Assembly (NCBI RefSeq): GCF_010093345.1
Contig: NZ_PDWT01000001.1
Location: 248,001-312,000, forward strand
Direction: 5' to 3'
DNA: 64,000 bases
Source of the DNA: Pseudoxanthomonas yeongjuensis
GTDB lineage: Bacteria > Pseudomonadota > Gammaproteobacteria > Xanthomonadales > Xanthomonadaceae
In this document: positions 25,239 through 33,335 of the stretch, in pieces
Layout of the letters: each line of letters begins with the position of its first letter
Numbering within the stretch: the first letter of the stretch is position 1
Program-made: the position numbers and the translations under genes
Notes under the pieces: generated by a model
What the model was told of the DNA's origin: nothing
What the model saw: only the letters and a program-made list of their open reading frames with translations
Database searches by the model: none

Positions 25239-26342
25239 TCACCCGGCCTGCGGCAACAGTGGTGCCAGCATGGGCTCCAGCACCTCGCGGCGCCAGCCGG
25301 CGAGCGCGGTGGGCCAGGTGCCGTTTTCCTGCAGCGATTCGAGATAGCGGCGGGAGGCGAGGATTCCGTCCGGCAATCCCAGTTCGGCGCTGCGTGCCGA
25401 CACCGCATCCTGCAGCCGCTTGAGCGCGTTCTTGTCCTCGTTGCTGGCGTTGCGCGCGAGCGGCGCCTGCGCTTCGTCTTCCAGTGGCGTGGCCAATGCC
25501 TGCCAGATCGCGTCGCCCAGTTTGCGCGGCGCCTTCGGGTGGGCCTCGAGTTGGGATTGAAGCTGGGCGCGGTCGCCGGGCGGCGTACGCGCCAGATTGG
25601 TGGCTAGTTCGTTGTCCAGGATCCAGCTGCGCGGCTTGTCGCTGTCCCGTGCCTGCGCGTCGCGCCAGCGCAGCAGGCGCAGCAGGCGCAATTGCGCTGG
25701 TGCTTCGAGGAACTGCGCGCTGCGCATGGACAGGTGCGGCCAGCGTTCGCCGTCCTGGCTGGCATTGGCCAGCATGCGCTCGCCATCCTGGTCCAGCCAT
25801 TCGCGTCGTCCCAGTGCGCGAAGGCGGGTATCGAGTTCGTGGTAGATCGCGCCCAGGTGGACCACGTCGTCGGCCGCGTATTCCAGCTGCGAATCGCTGA
25901 GCGGACGGCGCAGCCAGTCGGAGCGCGTCTCGCCCTTGGCCAGGGCCACACCGGTGATTTCCTGGACCAGCTTCTGGTAACCCATGCCGCCACCGATGCC
26001 GCACAGCGCGGCGGCGATCTGGGTGTCGAACAACGGCACGGGCAACACGCCGCAATCATGCGACAGCGCCACCAGGTCCTCGCTGGCGCTGTGCATCACC
26101 TTGAGCACGGCGGGATCGGCCAGCAGCGGCCGCAGCGCTTCGGCGATGCCGGGGGCGAGCGGGTCGATCAGCAGGATCTCGTCGCCGATCGCCATCTGCA
26201 CCAGCGCCAGTTGCGGCCAGTAAGTGCGTTCGCGGACGAATTCGGTATCCAGGCCGACCCAGGCGGGCGGGTTCTGTAGCCGGGTGCGCAATGTTGCGGG
26301 GTCATCTATCCAGACGGGCACGAAATCTCCAGGTGAATGCAT
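25239..26342 (-). CDS. rnd: ribonuclease D
   Basis: 3'-5' exoribonuclease that trims tRNA precursors. The 367-aa product has the DEDD exonuclease motifs VGLDTEFVRERTYWP, DPAVLKVMHSASEDL (with an active Asp) and YAADDVVHL, then HRDC regions with LRRLLRWRD-like helices. I use ATG 26342 (MHSPGDFVPVWIDD); the frame stays open far upstream only because it is antisense to the next gene. It is divergent from the FGE-like lipoprotein gene with 69 bp between starts. Confidence 0.92.
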   Translation of the reverse strand: MHSPGDFVPVWIDDPATLRTRLQNPPAWVGLDTEFVRERTYWPQLALVQMAIGDEILLIDPLAPGIAEALRPLLADPAVLKVMHSASEDLVALSHDCGVLPVPLFDTQIAAALCGIGGGMGYQKLVQEITGVALAKGETRSDWLRRPLSDSQLEYAADDVVHLGAIYHELDTRLRALGRREWLDQDGERMLANASQDGERWPHLSMRSAQFLEAPAQLRLLRLLRWRDAQARDSDKPRSWILDNELATNLARTPPGDRAQLQSQLEAHPKAPRKLGDAIWQALATPLEDEAQAPLARNASNEDKNALKRLQDAVSARSAELGLPDGILASRRYLESLQENGTWPTALAGWRREVLEPMLAPLLPQAG

Positions 26343-26411
26343 CGATCGCCGGGTCGGGCGACAATAGCCTAACGCCACGCCGACCGCGGCGAACCGACAT
26401 TGTGGAGGAAG

Positions 26412-28262
26412 ATGCGCGCGATCCGGTACCTGTTGCTGTCGACCCTGGCGCTGTTGTGCGCCTGCGGGCGTGCACCCGAGCCGGTCGCTCCGGCGAAGGT
26501 GACGGTCGCCGAAGCGGTGGATCCGCGCCTGCCCAGCATCACCGTCAGCGGCGACGAAAGCGGCGCCGCTGCGTGGAACTGGCAGCCGCCGCGGCCGCAG
26601 GTGCTTGCGCAGGACGTCGCCAGGGCAAAGCGCGATGCGGCCCGGGCCCTGGCCGAGGGACGCCTGTACACGGAAGCGGACGATGCGATTCCGCTGTACC
26701 TGGTACTGAAGGAAATCGCACCCGGGGACAAACAGGTCGCGCGCGGGCTGGAAAAATCGCTGCGGCAGTTGCTGCAACGCGGCGATACGGCCCTGGCCGG
26801 CGCCGATGACGATGCCGATGCGCTGAGCCGCGCGGGCGAGATCGCCGCGGTCGCGCGCACGTTGGCACCGCAGGATCCCGCGGTCGTCGCCTATCTGGCG
26901 AAGGTGGACCTGGCCGACCAGTTGTGGCGGCTCAACGCCGAGGGCGAACGCGTCTTGCGCGACGACCGGATCGGCCCATCCGGCGAGGCTGCGCTTGCCC
27001 GCTTCCGCGAAGTGTTGGCGCTGCAGCCCAAGCAGGCGCGCGCCTTGCAAGGCCTCGCGGCCACCGAAAGCGCATTGATCCGGCAAGCGGAGGAAAGCGC
27101 GGCGGCCGGCGATTTCATCGCCGCCGGGCGCTGGCTGGCGTTGGCGGGCGAGGTGCGTGAGGCATCGCCCACGATCGCGGACGCGCAACGACGCATCGCG
27201 GGCATCCGCCATGCGCGGATCGCGGCGTTGCGCGAAAGCGGCAGCAAGGACCTGGTCACGCCACGCGGTTTGCGCAACGCCAGGATCCTGCTGGCCGAAG
27301 TCCTGCGCATCGCCGAACCCGGCGACCCGGTGGCCGCGGATTTCCGCGAGCGCATCGACCTGGCCACCCACTACGGGTTGTTCCGGCCCGGCCAGGCGTT
27401 CACCGATGCGCTGGCCAACGGAGGCCGCGCGCCGGAAATGATCGTGCTGCCGCACGGCGGATTCCGGATGGGCGCCGCCGATAGCGAGCCGGGTGCGGCC
27501 GATGCGGAAAAGCCCGCCCATTACGTGCGTTTCGAGCGCGGTTTCGCCCTGTCGCGGAAAGCGGTCAGCGTGGGCGAGTTCCGGCGCTTCGTGCAGGCGA
27601 CCCGATACCGGCCACGGGCCAGCCGGCGCGGTCATTCCACCGTGTACGACGAGCGCAGCGGCAACTTCGCGCGGCGCAGCGGCGTCGACTGGCAATCCGA
27701 TTACGCCGGTGCCAAGGCCGCCGACGACCTGCCGGTGCTGCATGTCAGCGTGCGCGACGCCGAGGCCTATGCGGAGTGGCTGTCGCAACAGACCGGTCGC
27801 GGCTATCGGCTGCCAAGCGAAGCGGAGTTCGAGTACGCCGCACGCGCCGGCGTGCAGGGCCGTTACCCCTGGGGCAACAACGGCATCCCGCCGAAGGGTT
27901 TCGGCAACCTTACCGGCGGCAACGACGTTTCCCCCAGCGGGCGGCACTGGAACAACGCCTTCGTCTCCTACGGCGACGGTTACTGGGGCCCGGCGCCGGG
28001 CGGCAGCTACAAGGCCAATCCATGGGGCCTGTACGACATGGGCAGCAATGTCAGCGAATGGGTCAGCGACTGCTGGCATGCCAGCTATCGCCGCGCCCCG
28101 GCCGGGGGGGCGCCGTGGTTCAATCCAGGCTGCCGTTCGCGGGTGGTCCGCGGTGGTTCCTGGGCCGGCTCGCCGGTGCAGGCGCGCGCGGCATGGCGCT
28201 CGTCGTCGAATTCGGATATGACTAGCGCGCGGACCGGCTTCCGCGTGGCACGCGGCATCTGA
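26412..28262 (+). CDS. lipoprotein with C-terminal formylglycine-generating-enzyme-like (SUMF1) domain
   Basis: 616-aa predicted lipoprotein (lipobox LALLCACG) starting at ATG 26412 behind GGAGGAAG. Residues about 50-330 are Ala/Leu-rich helices resembling TPR-type repeats. The C-terminal part (from about 340) is an FGE/SUMF1-like fold: FRMGAADSEPGAADAEKPAH, LPVLHVSVRDAEAYAEWLSQ, YRLPSEAEFEYAAR, YDMGSNVSEWVSDCW, RVVRGGSWAG, GFRVARG. The paired cysteines of true formylglycine-generating enzymes are not apparent, so it is more likely a binding or scaffold module. First gene of a probable three-gene unit with an M48 protease and an SRPBCC protein. Confidence 0.82.
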   Translation: MRAIRYLLLSTLALLCACGRAPEPVAPAKVTVAEAVDPRLPSITVSGDESGAAAWNWQPPRPQVLAQDVARAKRDAARALAEGRLYTEADDAIPLYLVLKEIAPGDKQVARGLEKSLRQLLQRGDTALAGADDDADALSRAGEIAAVARTLAPQDPAVVAYLAKVDLADQLWRLNAEGERVLRDDRIGPSGEAALARFREVLALQPKQARALQGLAATESALIRQAEESAAAGDFIAAGRWLALAGEVREASPTIADAQRRIAGIRHARIAALRESGSKDLVTPRGLRNARILLAEVLRIAEPGDPVAADFRERIDLATHYGLFRPGQAFTDALANGGRAPEMIVLPHGGFRMGAADSEPGAADAEKPAHYVRFERGFALSRKAVSVGEFRRFVQATRYRPRASRRGHSTVYDERSGNFARRSGVDWQSDYAGAKAADDLPVLHVSVRDAEAYAEWLSQQTGRGYRLPSEAEFEYAARAGVQGRYPWGNNGIPPKGFGNLTGGNDVSPSGRHWNNAFVSYGDGYWGPAPGGSYKANPWGLYDMGSNVSEWVSDCWHASYRRAPAGGAPWFNPGCRSRVVRGGSWAGSPVQARAAWRSSSNSDMTSARTGFRVARGI

Positions 28263-28276
28263 ACAGGAGAAAGGAA

Positions 28277-29215
28277 ATGAGCAGCAACCGGTTCGGCCAG
28301 CAGGGTTACGAGCAGCAACAACAGGCGCCACGACGGCGGGGCCTGTTCGGCAACGTGCGCTGGTGGATACTTCTGTTGTTCGCGGGCTATGCGGCCTTCA
28401 GCTGGTTCGGCAGCAAGGAAACCGATCCCTATACCGGCGAATCCGCTCACTACGGCGCGACGCCCGAGGAAGAATCGCAACTCGGCGCACAGGCTTACCA
28501 GCAGGTGCTGGGCGATGCGCAAGCACAGCAGGCGCTGTTGCCGCCCAACGACCCGACCAGCCAGCAGATCCGGCAGATCGCGCAGCGACTGGTGGCCCGT
28601 GTACCGCAGGTGGCCGCCGACCTGGCAGCGCTGCACCAGCAGCCCACACCGGACCTGAGCAGCTATCAGTGGGACGTGAACGTCATCCAATCCGAAGAGG
28701 CCAATGCATTCTGCTTGCCTGGAGGAAAAATCGCGGTCTATACCGGGCTGATCCCGATCGCGAAGAACGCCGATGCGATGGCCGTGGTCATGGGCCATGA
28801 AATCGCCCACGCGCTGCAACGCCATGGCGCCCAGCGCATGGCCCAGCAGAAACTGGTGCAGATGGGCCAGATGGCGGCCGGCGTGGCCGGGGTGGACCAG
28901 TCGACGATGTCGGCGCTGGGTGCCGGCGTGCAGTACGGTCTGGTCCTGCCCTATGGACGCAGCCATGAATCGCAAGCCGACGAAGTGGGACTGATGCTGG
29001 CCGCCGCTGCCTGCTACAACCCGGAGGAAGCGATTCCGTTGTGGGAGCGCATGTCCGAGCTCGGTGGCGGCGCGCGTCCGCCCGAATTCGCTTCCACCCA
29101 TCCCGATCCCGCCAACCGGATCCAGCATCTGCAGCAGTTGATGCCGCAGGCGAAGCAGTTCTATCAGAAGTATTGCAGCCAGGGCGCGGCCGCCGGTGCG
29201 ACCGGGGCGAAGTGA
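28277..29215 (+). CDS. M48-family zinc metalloprotease, LoiP-like
   Basis: 312-aa protein with one N-terminal membrane span (WWILLLFAGYAAFSWFG) after a Gln-rich head, so the protease domain faces the periplasm or is membrane-tethered. The zinc motif HEIAHALQRH and the downstream Glu in SHESQADEVGLML are intact, and HPDPANRI near the C-terminus is typical for M48 proteases in envelope quality control. It follows the FGE-like gene by 14 bp with AGGAGAAAGGA upstream, and its stop overlaps the next start (TGATG). Confidence 0.9.
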   Translation: MSSNRFGQQGYEQQQQAPRRRGLFGNVRWWILLLFAGYAAFSWFGSKETDPYTGESAHYGATPEEESQLGAQAYQQVLGDAQAQQALLPPNDPTSQQIRQIAQRLVARVPQVAADLAALHQQPTPDLSSYQWDVNVIQSEEANAFCLPGGKIAVYTGLIPIAKNADAMAVVMGHEIAHALQRHGAQRMAQQKLVQMGQMAAGVAGVDQSTMSALGAGVQYGLVLPYGRSHESQADEVGLMLAAAACYNPEEAIPLWERMSELGGGARPPEFASTHPDPANRIQHLQQLMPQAKQFYQKYCSQGAAAGATGAK

Positions 29216-29757
29216 TGCGCGGCCTGGTGCTGCGCGCGGCGCTGGTCTTTTTCGCTGTCGCGCCACCTGTTGCCAAGGCCGGGATCGTCGACCAGGCGGC
29301 GAACGGCTTCACGGTCGAGAATTCGCAGTGGGTTCCCACCGATCCGGCCACCAGTTGGAAGGCCTTGGTCGATGACGTAGGCAAGTGGTGGCCGGCCGAC
29401 CACACCTGGTGGGGCGATGCCTCGAAGCTTTCGATTTCGCAGAAAGCCGGCGGTTGCTTCTGCGAAATCGATGGCGCCCGGCAGGCCTGGCACATGACCG
29501 TGGTTTTCGTCGATCCTGGCAAGACCATGCGCATGAGCGGCGGCCTGGGTCCGCTGCAGGGCATGGGCCTCGGTGGCGCGCTGGAATGGCGCTTCGCCGA
29601 AGAGAAGGGCGGCACCCGCATCACTCTGTGGTATCGCGCCGGCGGCTATACGCCGGACGACCTGGGCAAGTTCGTGCCGGTGATCGATCAGGTGCAGGGG
29701 CTGCAGCTGGGTGGGCTGGCGGACTATCTGCGCAAGCAGGGCGCGGGACAACTGTAG
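29215..29757 (+). CDS. exported SRPBCC (START/polyketide-cyclase-like) protein
   Basis: 180-aa protein with a signal peptide (LVLRAALVFFAVAPPVAKAG) and a START-like helix-grip fold pattern: ENSQWVPTDPATSWKALVDD, KWWPADHTWWGDASKLSIS, CFCEIDG, TRITLWYRAGGY. Such folds bind hydrophobic ligands; ligand unknown. It is translationally coupled to the M48 protease gene (shared base TGATG), which suggests a common envelope function. Its TAG stop is the beginning of a GTAGCC-type repeat. Confidence 0.75.
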   Translation: MRGLVLRAALVFFAVAPPVAKAGIVDQAANGFTVENSQWVPTDPATSWKALVDDVGKWWPADHTWWGDASKLSISQKAGGCFCEIDGARQAWHMTVVFVDPGKTMRMSGGLGPLQGMGLGGALEWRFAEEKGGTRITLWYRAGGYTPDDLGKFVPVIDQVQGLQLGGLADYLRKQGAGQL

Positions 29758-29840
29758 CCTGGGTAGAGCGCAGCGAAACCCGGGGGCTGTTGTCCAACCC
29801 ACCGAGAGCCCCGGGTTTCGCTACGCTCTACCCGGGCTAC
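29754..29840. repeat. GTAGCCYGGGTAGAGCG-family paired inverted repeat at a convergent junction
   Basis: Left arm GTAGCCTGGGTAGAGCGCAG and right arm nearly its complement (ending CTCTACCCGGGCTAC). A different family from GTAGGAGCG, yet again the TAG is the stop codon of the upstream gene. It separates convergent genes. Confidence 0.8.
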
Positions 29841-29852
29841 TAATCCCGCTAC

Positions 29853-30593
29853 TCAGAAACTCATGAACAACCCGCCATTCACCGGCACGTTCGCGCCGGT
29901 GATGTAACCGGCGGCATCGTCGCTCAGGAAGGCGACGGTGCGGGCGATGTCGGTGGGCTGGCCCAGGCGGCCGGCGGGAATGGAAGCAGCGACCTTGTCC
30001 AGGACTTCCGGCGGCATCGCACCGGTCATCGCGGTGTGGATGTAACCCGGCGAAACGCTGTTGACGGTGATGCCCTTGCTGGCTACTTCACGCGCCAGCG
30101 ACATGGTGAAGCCATGCAACCCGGCCTTGGCTGCGGCGTAGTTGGTCTGGCCGAAATTGCCGGTCTGGCCGCTGACCGAACTGATGTTGACCACGCGGCC
30201 GAAAGCGCGCGCCTGCATTCCGGCAATCGCGTGCCCGCACAGGTTGAAGGCGCTGCCCAGGTTCACGTCCAGCACCGCATCCCATTGCGCGCGATCCATC
30301 TTGCGCAGGGTCGAATCGCGGGTGATGCCGGCATTGTTGACCAGGATGTCGAGCGAGCCGTGGCGTTCCTCGATGTCCCTTACCAGTCGGCCGCAATCTT
30401 CGTGGTCGGCGACATCGGCGGCGGCGAAATGGATGTCGAGGCCTTCGACTTCGCGCTTGAAGCCGGCGATACGCTGTTCGCGAGAATCCAGGTCCACGGC
30501 GATCACGGTGCGTCCGGCCAGCGCCAGCGCCTTGCAGATCTCCGTGCCCAGTCCGCCGATCCCGCCGGTGACTACAGCTATGCGCTTGCCCAT
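29853..30593 (-). CDS. phaB: acetoacetyl-CoA reductase (SDR), second copy
   Basis: NADPH-dependent reduction of acetoacetyl-CoA to (R)-3-hydroxybutyryl-CoA for polyhydroxybutyrate. The 246-aa protein has the cofactor motif VVTGGIGGLGTEIC, NNAGITRDSTLRKM, catalytic NISSVSG and YAAAKAGLHGFTMSLAREV (Tyr/Lys), and ends TGANVPVNGGLFMSF. ATG 30593 has AAGGA seven bases upstream. It lies downstream of phaR and closely resembles the reductase at 31495; two copies around one regulator suggests duplication. It could instead be a fatty-acid type 3-ketoacyl reductase. Confidence 0.85.
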   Translation of the reverse strand: MGKRIAVVTGGIGGLGTEICKALALAGRTVIAVDLDSREQRIAGFKREVEGLDIHFAAADVADHEDCGRLVRDIEERHGSLDILVNNAGITRDSTLRKMDRAQWDAVLDVNLGSAFNLCGHAIAGMQARAFGRVVNISSVSGQTGNFGQTNYAAAKAGLHGFTMSLAREVASKGITVNSVSPGYIHTAMTGAMPPEVLDKVAASIPAGRLGQPTDIARTVAFLSDDAAGYITGANVPVNGGLFMSF

Positions 30594-30635
30594 TTTTTTC
30601 CTTGTTCCATTTTCTGTTGCATCAATAAAGGCTTC

Positions 30636-30723
30636 CCCTGTAGGAGCGTCCCTTGGGCGCGAGCTCTTCAGCCCGATCGCGAAACAAATCAAGAGCTCGC
30701 GCCCAAGGGACGCTCCTACAGGG
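30636..30723. repeat. GTAGGAGCGTCC-family paired inverted repeat
   Basis: Arms CCCTGTAGGAGCGTCCCTTG ... and complement, about 20 bp spacer, in the gap between phaR and phaB. The arms extend further (GGGCGCGAGCTCTT) than in other copies. Confidence 0.85.
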
Positions 30724-30730
30724 AAGCATT

Positions 30731-30757
30731 AAAAAGCCCGCACAGCGATGTGCGGGC
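30731..30757 (-). terminator. terminator of phaR
   Basis: On the reverse strand GGCCCGCACA-TCGC-TGTGCGGGC is followed by TTTTT, about 20 bp after the phaR stop. Strong Rho-independent signal, so phaB at 29853 probably needs its own promoter or readthrough. Confidence 0.85.
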
Positions 30758-30778
30758 CTGGGTTGTCTATCCGCGGGT

Positions 30779-31285
30779 TCAGCGCGAGCGCGAGGTTTTC
30801 GGCGTTTCGCGCTGCGTGGTTTCCGGCTTGACCGCCGGCCGGCCGAGGCCGCCACCGCTGAGGTTGCGCTGGAACTCCTGCCACAGCTCCATGTTGCGCT
30901 CGGTCAGCTGGTTCATCATGGTCCACGGCGTCTGCCCCAGCATGCCGCCCATCTGCTGGCGGAACTGCTGCTGCTGCTCCATGAACAAGGTGACGCTGCG
31001 CTCCAGGTAATTGCCCATGAAACCCTGCATGGAGTCGCCGTAGAAACGGATGATGTGGCTGAGCAGTTGCGTGGACAGGATCGGCTCGCCGTCCTGTTCC
31101 TGTTCGGTGATGATCTGCAGCAGCACGGTGCGGGTCAGGTCGTCGCCGGTCTTGGCGTCGCGGACCTCGAAGTCCTCGCCATCGACAATCAGCTGGCGCA
31201 CGTCCTCGATGGTGATGTAACTGGAGATCTCGGTATCGTACAGGCGACGGTTGGGATATTTCTTGATGATGCGCATCGCAGCCAT
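30779..31285 (-). CDS. phaR: polyhydroxyalkanoate synthesis repressor PhaR
   Basis: DNA-binding regulator of PHB granule genes, also able to bind the polymer. The 168-aa product has the conserved N-terminal block MRIIKKYPNRRLYDTEISSY plus VRQLIVDGEDFEVRDAKTGD (PHB accumulation regulatory domain), then a Gln/Met-rich middle segment (TLFMEQQQQFRQQMGGMLGQ). Start is 31285 or the internal ATG at 31276. It sits between two acetoacetyl-CoA reductase genes on the same strand; no PHA synthase lies in the window. Confidence 0.93.
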   Translation of the reverse strand: MAAMRIIKKYPNRRLYDTEISSYITIEDVRQLIVDGEDFEVRDAKTGDDLTRTVLLQIITEQEQDGEPILSTQLLSHIIRFYGDSMQGFMGNYLERSVTLFMEQQQQFRQQMGGMLGQTPWTMMNQLTERNMELWQEFQRNLSGGGLGRPAVKPETTQRETPKTSRSR

Positions 31286-31494
31286 TGAGCAATCACTCTA
31301 AATCCAATGGCATGCAGCATGACGCAGCGCAGCAGTGGATGCAACAGGGGCGAGGGGGGGCCGTACGTATTCAGGAAAAGGCGGGTGGCCGTCCGGGATC
31401 GTAGGGCTATCCGTCGGCCATGGGGCTGCTGGTTCGGGGCTGGTAGTCGGTGGTTTGTGCAGCAAAAGACAGGCGTCTTCTTGCAACCGCCAAC

Positions 31495-32235
31495 TCACCA
31501 GCCCATGTACTGCCCACCGTTGGCGGAGAGGTTGGCGCCGGTGATCCAGGCGGCCTCGTCGGGGACGAAGAACGACACCGCGTAGGCGATCTCCTCCGGA
31601 CTGCCGAGGCGGCCGGTGGGAATCTGCGCCACGATCTTGTTGCGGACTTCCTCCGGCACCGCCATCACCATGTCGGTGCCGATGTAGCCGGGCGAAACGG
31701 TGTTGACGGTGATCCCGAACTTGGCGTTTTCCTGGGCCAGGGAAATGGTGAAACCATGCATGCCGGCCTTGGCCGCGGCGTAATTGGCCTGGCCATACTG
31801 GCCCTTCTGGCCGTTGATCGAACTGATCTGGATCACCCGGCCCCACTTGCGCTCGCGCATGCCCTCGATCACCGGGCGGGTCATGTTGTAGACCGAGTTT
31901 AGATTGGTGTTGATGACCTCGTTCCAGTGCTGCGCGGTCATGCGGTGGAAGGTGGTGTCGCGGGTGATGCCGGCGTTGTTGACCAGGATGTCGATCGGGC
32001 CGAGCTTGGCTTCGGCCTCGCGCACCAGCGCTTCGGCTTCTTCCGGTGAGGACACGTCGCCCTTGACCGCGACGATGTCGTAACCCTGCGCGCGCATCTG
32101 CTGCAGCCACGCCTGGGTCTTTTCCTCGTTGCGGTAGTTGGTGGCGACCTTGTGGCCCATGTCGGCCAGTTTTTTGCAGATGGCGCTGCCGATACCGCCG
32201 GTGCCGCCGGTCACCAGTGCGACGCGTGAAGTCAT
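31495..32235 (-). CDS. phaB: acetoacetyl-CoA reductase (SDR), first copy
   Basis: 246-aa short-chain reductase forming (R)-3-hydroxybutyryl-CoA. Motifs: ALVTGGTGGIGSAICKKLAD, NNAGITRDTTFHRM, catalytic ISSINGQKGQYGQANYAAAK, PGYIGTDMVMAVPEEV, ending WITGANLSANGGQYMGW. The TRDTTFHRMT and GQYGQANY blocks are hallmark PhaB segments. ATG 32235 has GGAG upstream; a longer open frame continues upstream without support. It is 209 bp before phaR; that gap shows no recognisable feature. Confidence 0.9.
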   Translation of the reverse strand: MTSRVALVTGGTGGIGSAICKKLADMGHKVATNYRNEEKTQAWLQQMRAQGYDIVAVKGDVSSPEEAEALVREAEAKLGPIDILVNNAGITRDTTFHRMTAQHWNEVINTNLNSVYNMTRPVIEGMRERKWGRVIQISSINGQKGQYGQANYAAAKAGMHGFTISLAQENAKFGITVNTVSPGYIGTDMVMAVPEEVRNKIVAQIPTGRLGSPEEIAYAVSFFVPDEAAWITGANLSANGGQYMGW

Positions 32236-32281
32236 GTCGGAGTCTCCCTTGTCCTGCCGGAATGCGAGGTCTGCAAGGATT

Positions 32282-33193
32282 CTAGACAGCGTTGGTGTCA
32301 GTGGTGTTGTGCAGTGCAGCGGTCGACAGTGATGCCGCGCGAGGCAGTCGTGACGGCATGAACGACGCCACCGACGCAGCCAGCAGGGACGCTGCATCCG
32401 TGCTTCCGCGCAACGAGGCGGGATCCTGTCCCAGCGCTCGCCAGGCCGCGTCGAGCGCGGGCAGCGGAGCGTCGGCATCGATGGGAAGCGCGGCGTCGGA
32501 CTTGGACAGTTTTCGGCCGTTGCCATCCACTATCAGTGGAAGATGCAGATAGCGCGGCGTCGGCAAACCCAATGCCTGCTGCAGCAGGATCTGCCTTGGC
32601 GTCGAATCCAGCAGGTCGGCGCCGCGCACGATATCGGTCATGCCCTGCGCCGCATCGTCGACTACGACCGCGAGCTGGTAAGCCCACAGGCCGTCGGCGC
32701 GCCTGAGCACGAAATCGCCGACTTCGCCGGCTACGTCCTGGCTGAAGCGGCCTTGCAACTGGTCCTCGAAGGTCACCACGGTGCCTTCGGCCACGCGCAG
32801 GCGCACGGCGGGATCGGCGCGCCGGGTGTTACCGACGCAGGCGCGATGGATGCCGCCATTGGCGGCGAGTTCGCTGCGGCTGCAATGGCATTCGAAGGCC
32901 TCGCCTTGCTCCAGCAGACGTTGCAACGCGGCCTGGTAGAAAGCGGAACGGCGGCTCTGCCATTCCACGATCGCATCGCTGTGCAGGCCGAAAGCCTCCA
33001 GCGTGGCGAGCTGCGTTCGCGCGGCGCCGGCGACTTCGCGTGGCGGATCCAGGTCTTCCATCCGCACCCACCATTCGCCGCCCGCATGGCGCGCCAGCAG
33101 CCAACTGCCGAACGCGGCCAGCAGCGAGCCGAAATGCAGCGGGCCGGTAGGCGAGGGCGCGAAGCGCCCGCGATAGATTGTCATTGCTGGCAT
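32282..33193 (-). CDS. gluQRS: glutamyl-Q tRNA(Asp) synthetase
   Basis: Attaches glutamate to the queuosine base of tRNA-Asp. The 303-aa protein is a GluRS catalytic core without an anticodon-binding domain, which is the family's defining feature. It shows the HIGH-like FAPSPTGPLHFGSL, a zinc-site CHCSRSEL ... HRACV, the KMSKS-like KLSKS, and RGADLLDSTPRQILLQQALG. ATG 33193 (MPAM) or 33184 (MTIYRGRF) are both possible. It is followed by phaB at 47 bp and is divergent from htpX. Confidence 0.93.
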   Translation of the reverse strand: MPAMTIYRGRFAPSPTGPLHFGSLLAAFGSWLLARHAGGEWWVRMEDLDPPREVAGAARTQLATLEAFGLHSDAIVEWQSRRSAFYQAALQRLLEQGEAFECHCSRSELAANGGIHRACVGNTRRADPAVRLRVAEGTVVTFEDQLQGRFSQDVAGEVGDFVLRRADGLWAYQLAVVVDDAAQGMTDIVRGADLLDSTPRQILLQQALGLPTPRYLHLPLIVDGNGRKLSKSDAALPIDADAPLPALDAAWRALGQDPASLRGSTDAASLLAASVASFMPSRLPRAASLSTAALHNTTDTNAV

Positions 33194-33231
33194 GCGTCCG
33201 CTTCGGTAAAGCTGAATCCTCGGTCAGTACC

Positions 33232-33249
33232 GCGCTTGAATTCAAGCGC
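33232..33249. promoter_or_regulatory. perfect 18-bp palindrome before htpX
   Basis: GCGCTTGAATTCAAGCGC lies in the 142-bp divergent gluQRS/htpX region. Its half contains CTTGAA, the -35 hexamer of heat-shock sigma-32 promoters, but no CCCCAT-like -10 is found at the right distance. It may be a repressor site. Confidence 0.4.
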
Positions 33250-33335
33250 CGGCAACCGCAAATCCGCCTCGCACGGGCAGTCGTTGCCGGTGTCGTTGCC
33301 TGTTCCGCGACGCTGCATCCCGACGGAGACCACCC

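Noticed and set aside
25239-28331. A 1030-codon reverse open frame containing RNase D at its end
   Set aside because: The first 660 codons are antisense to the FGE-like lipoprotein gene and look like GC-driven noise; RNase D begins at 26342.
31286-31494. Possible regulatory RNA between phaR and phaB
   Set aside because: It contains a G-run and a TACGTATTCAG stretch, but no stem, terminator or conserved element could be supported.
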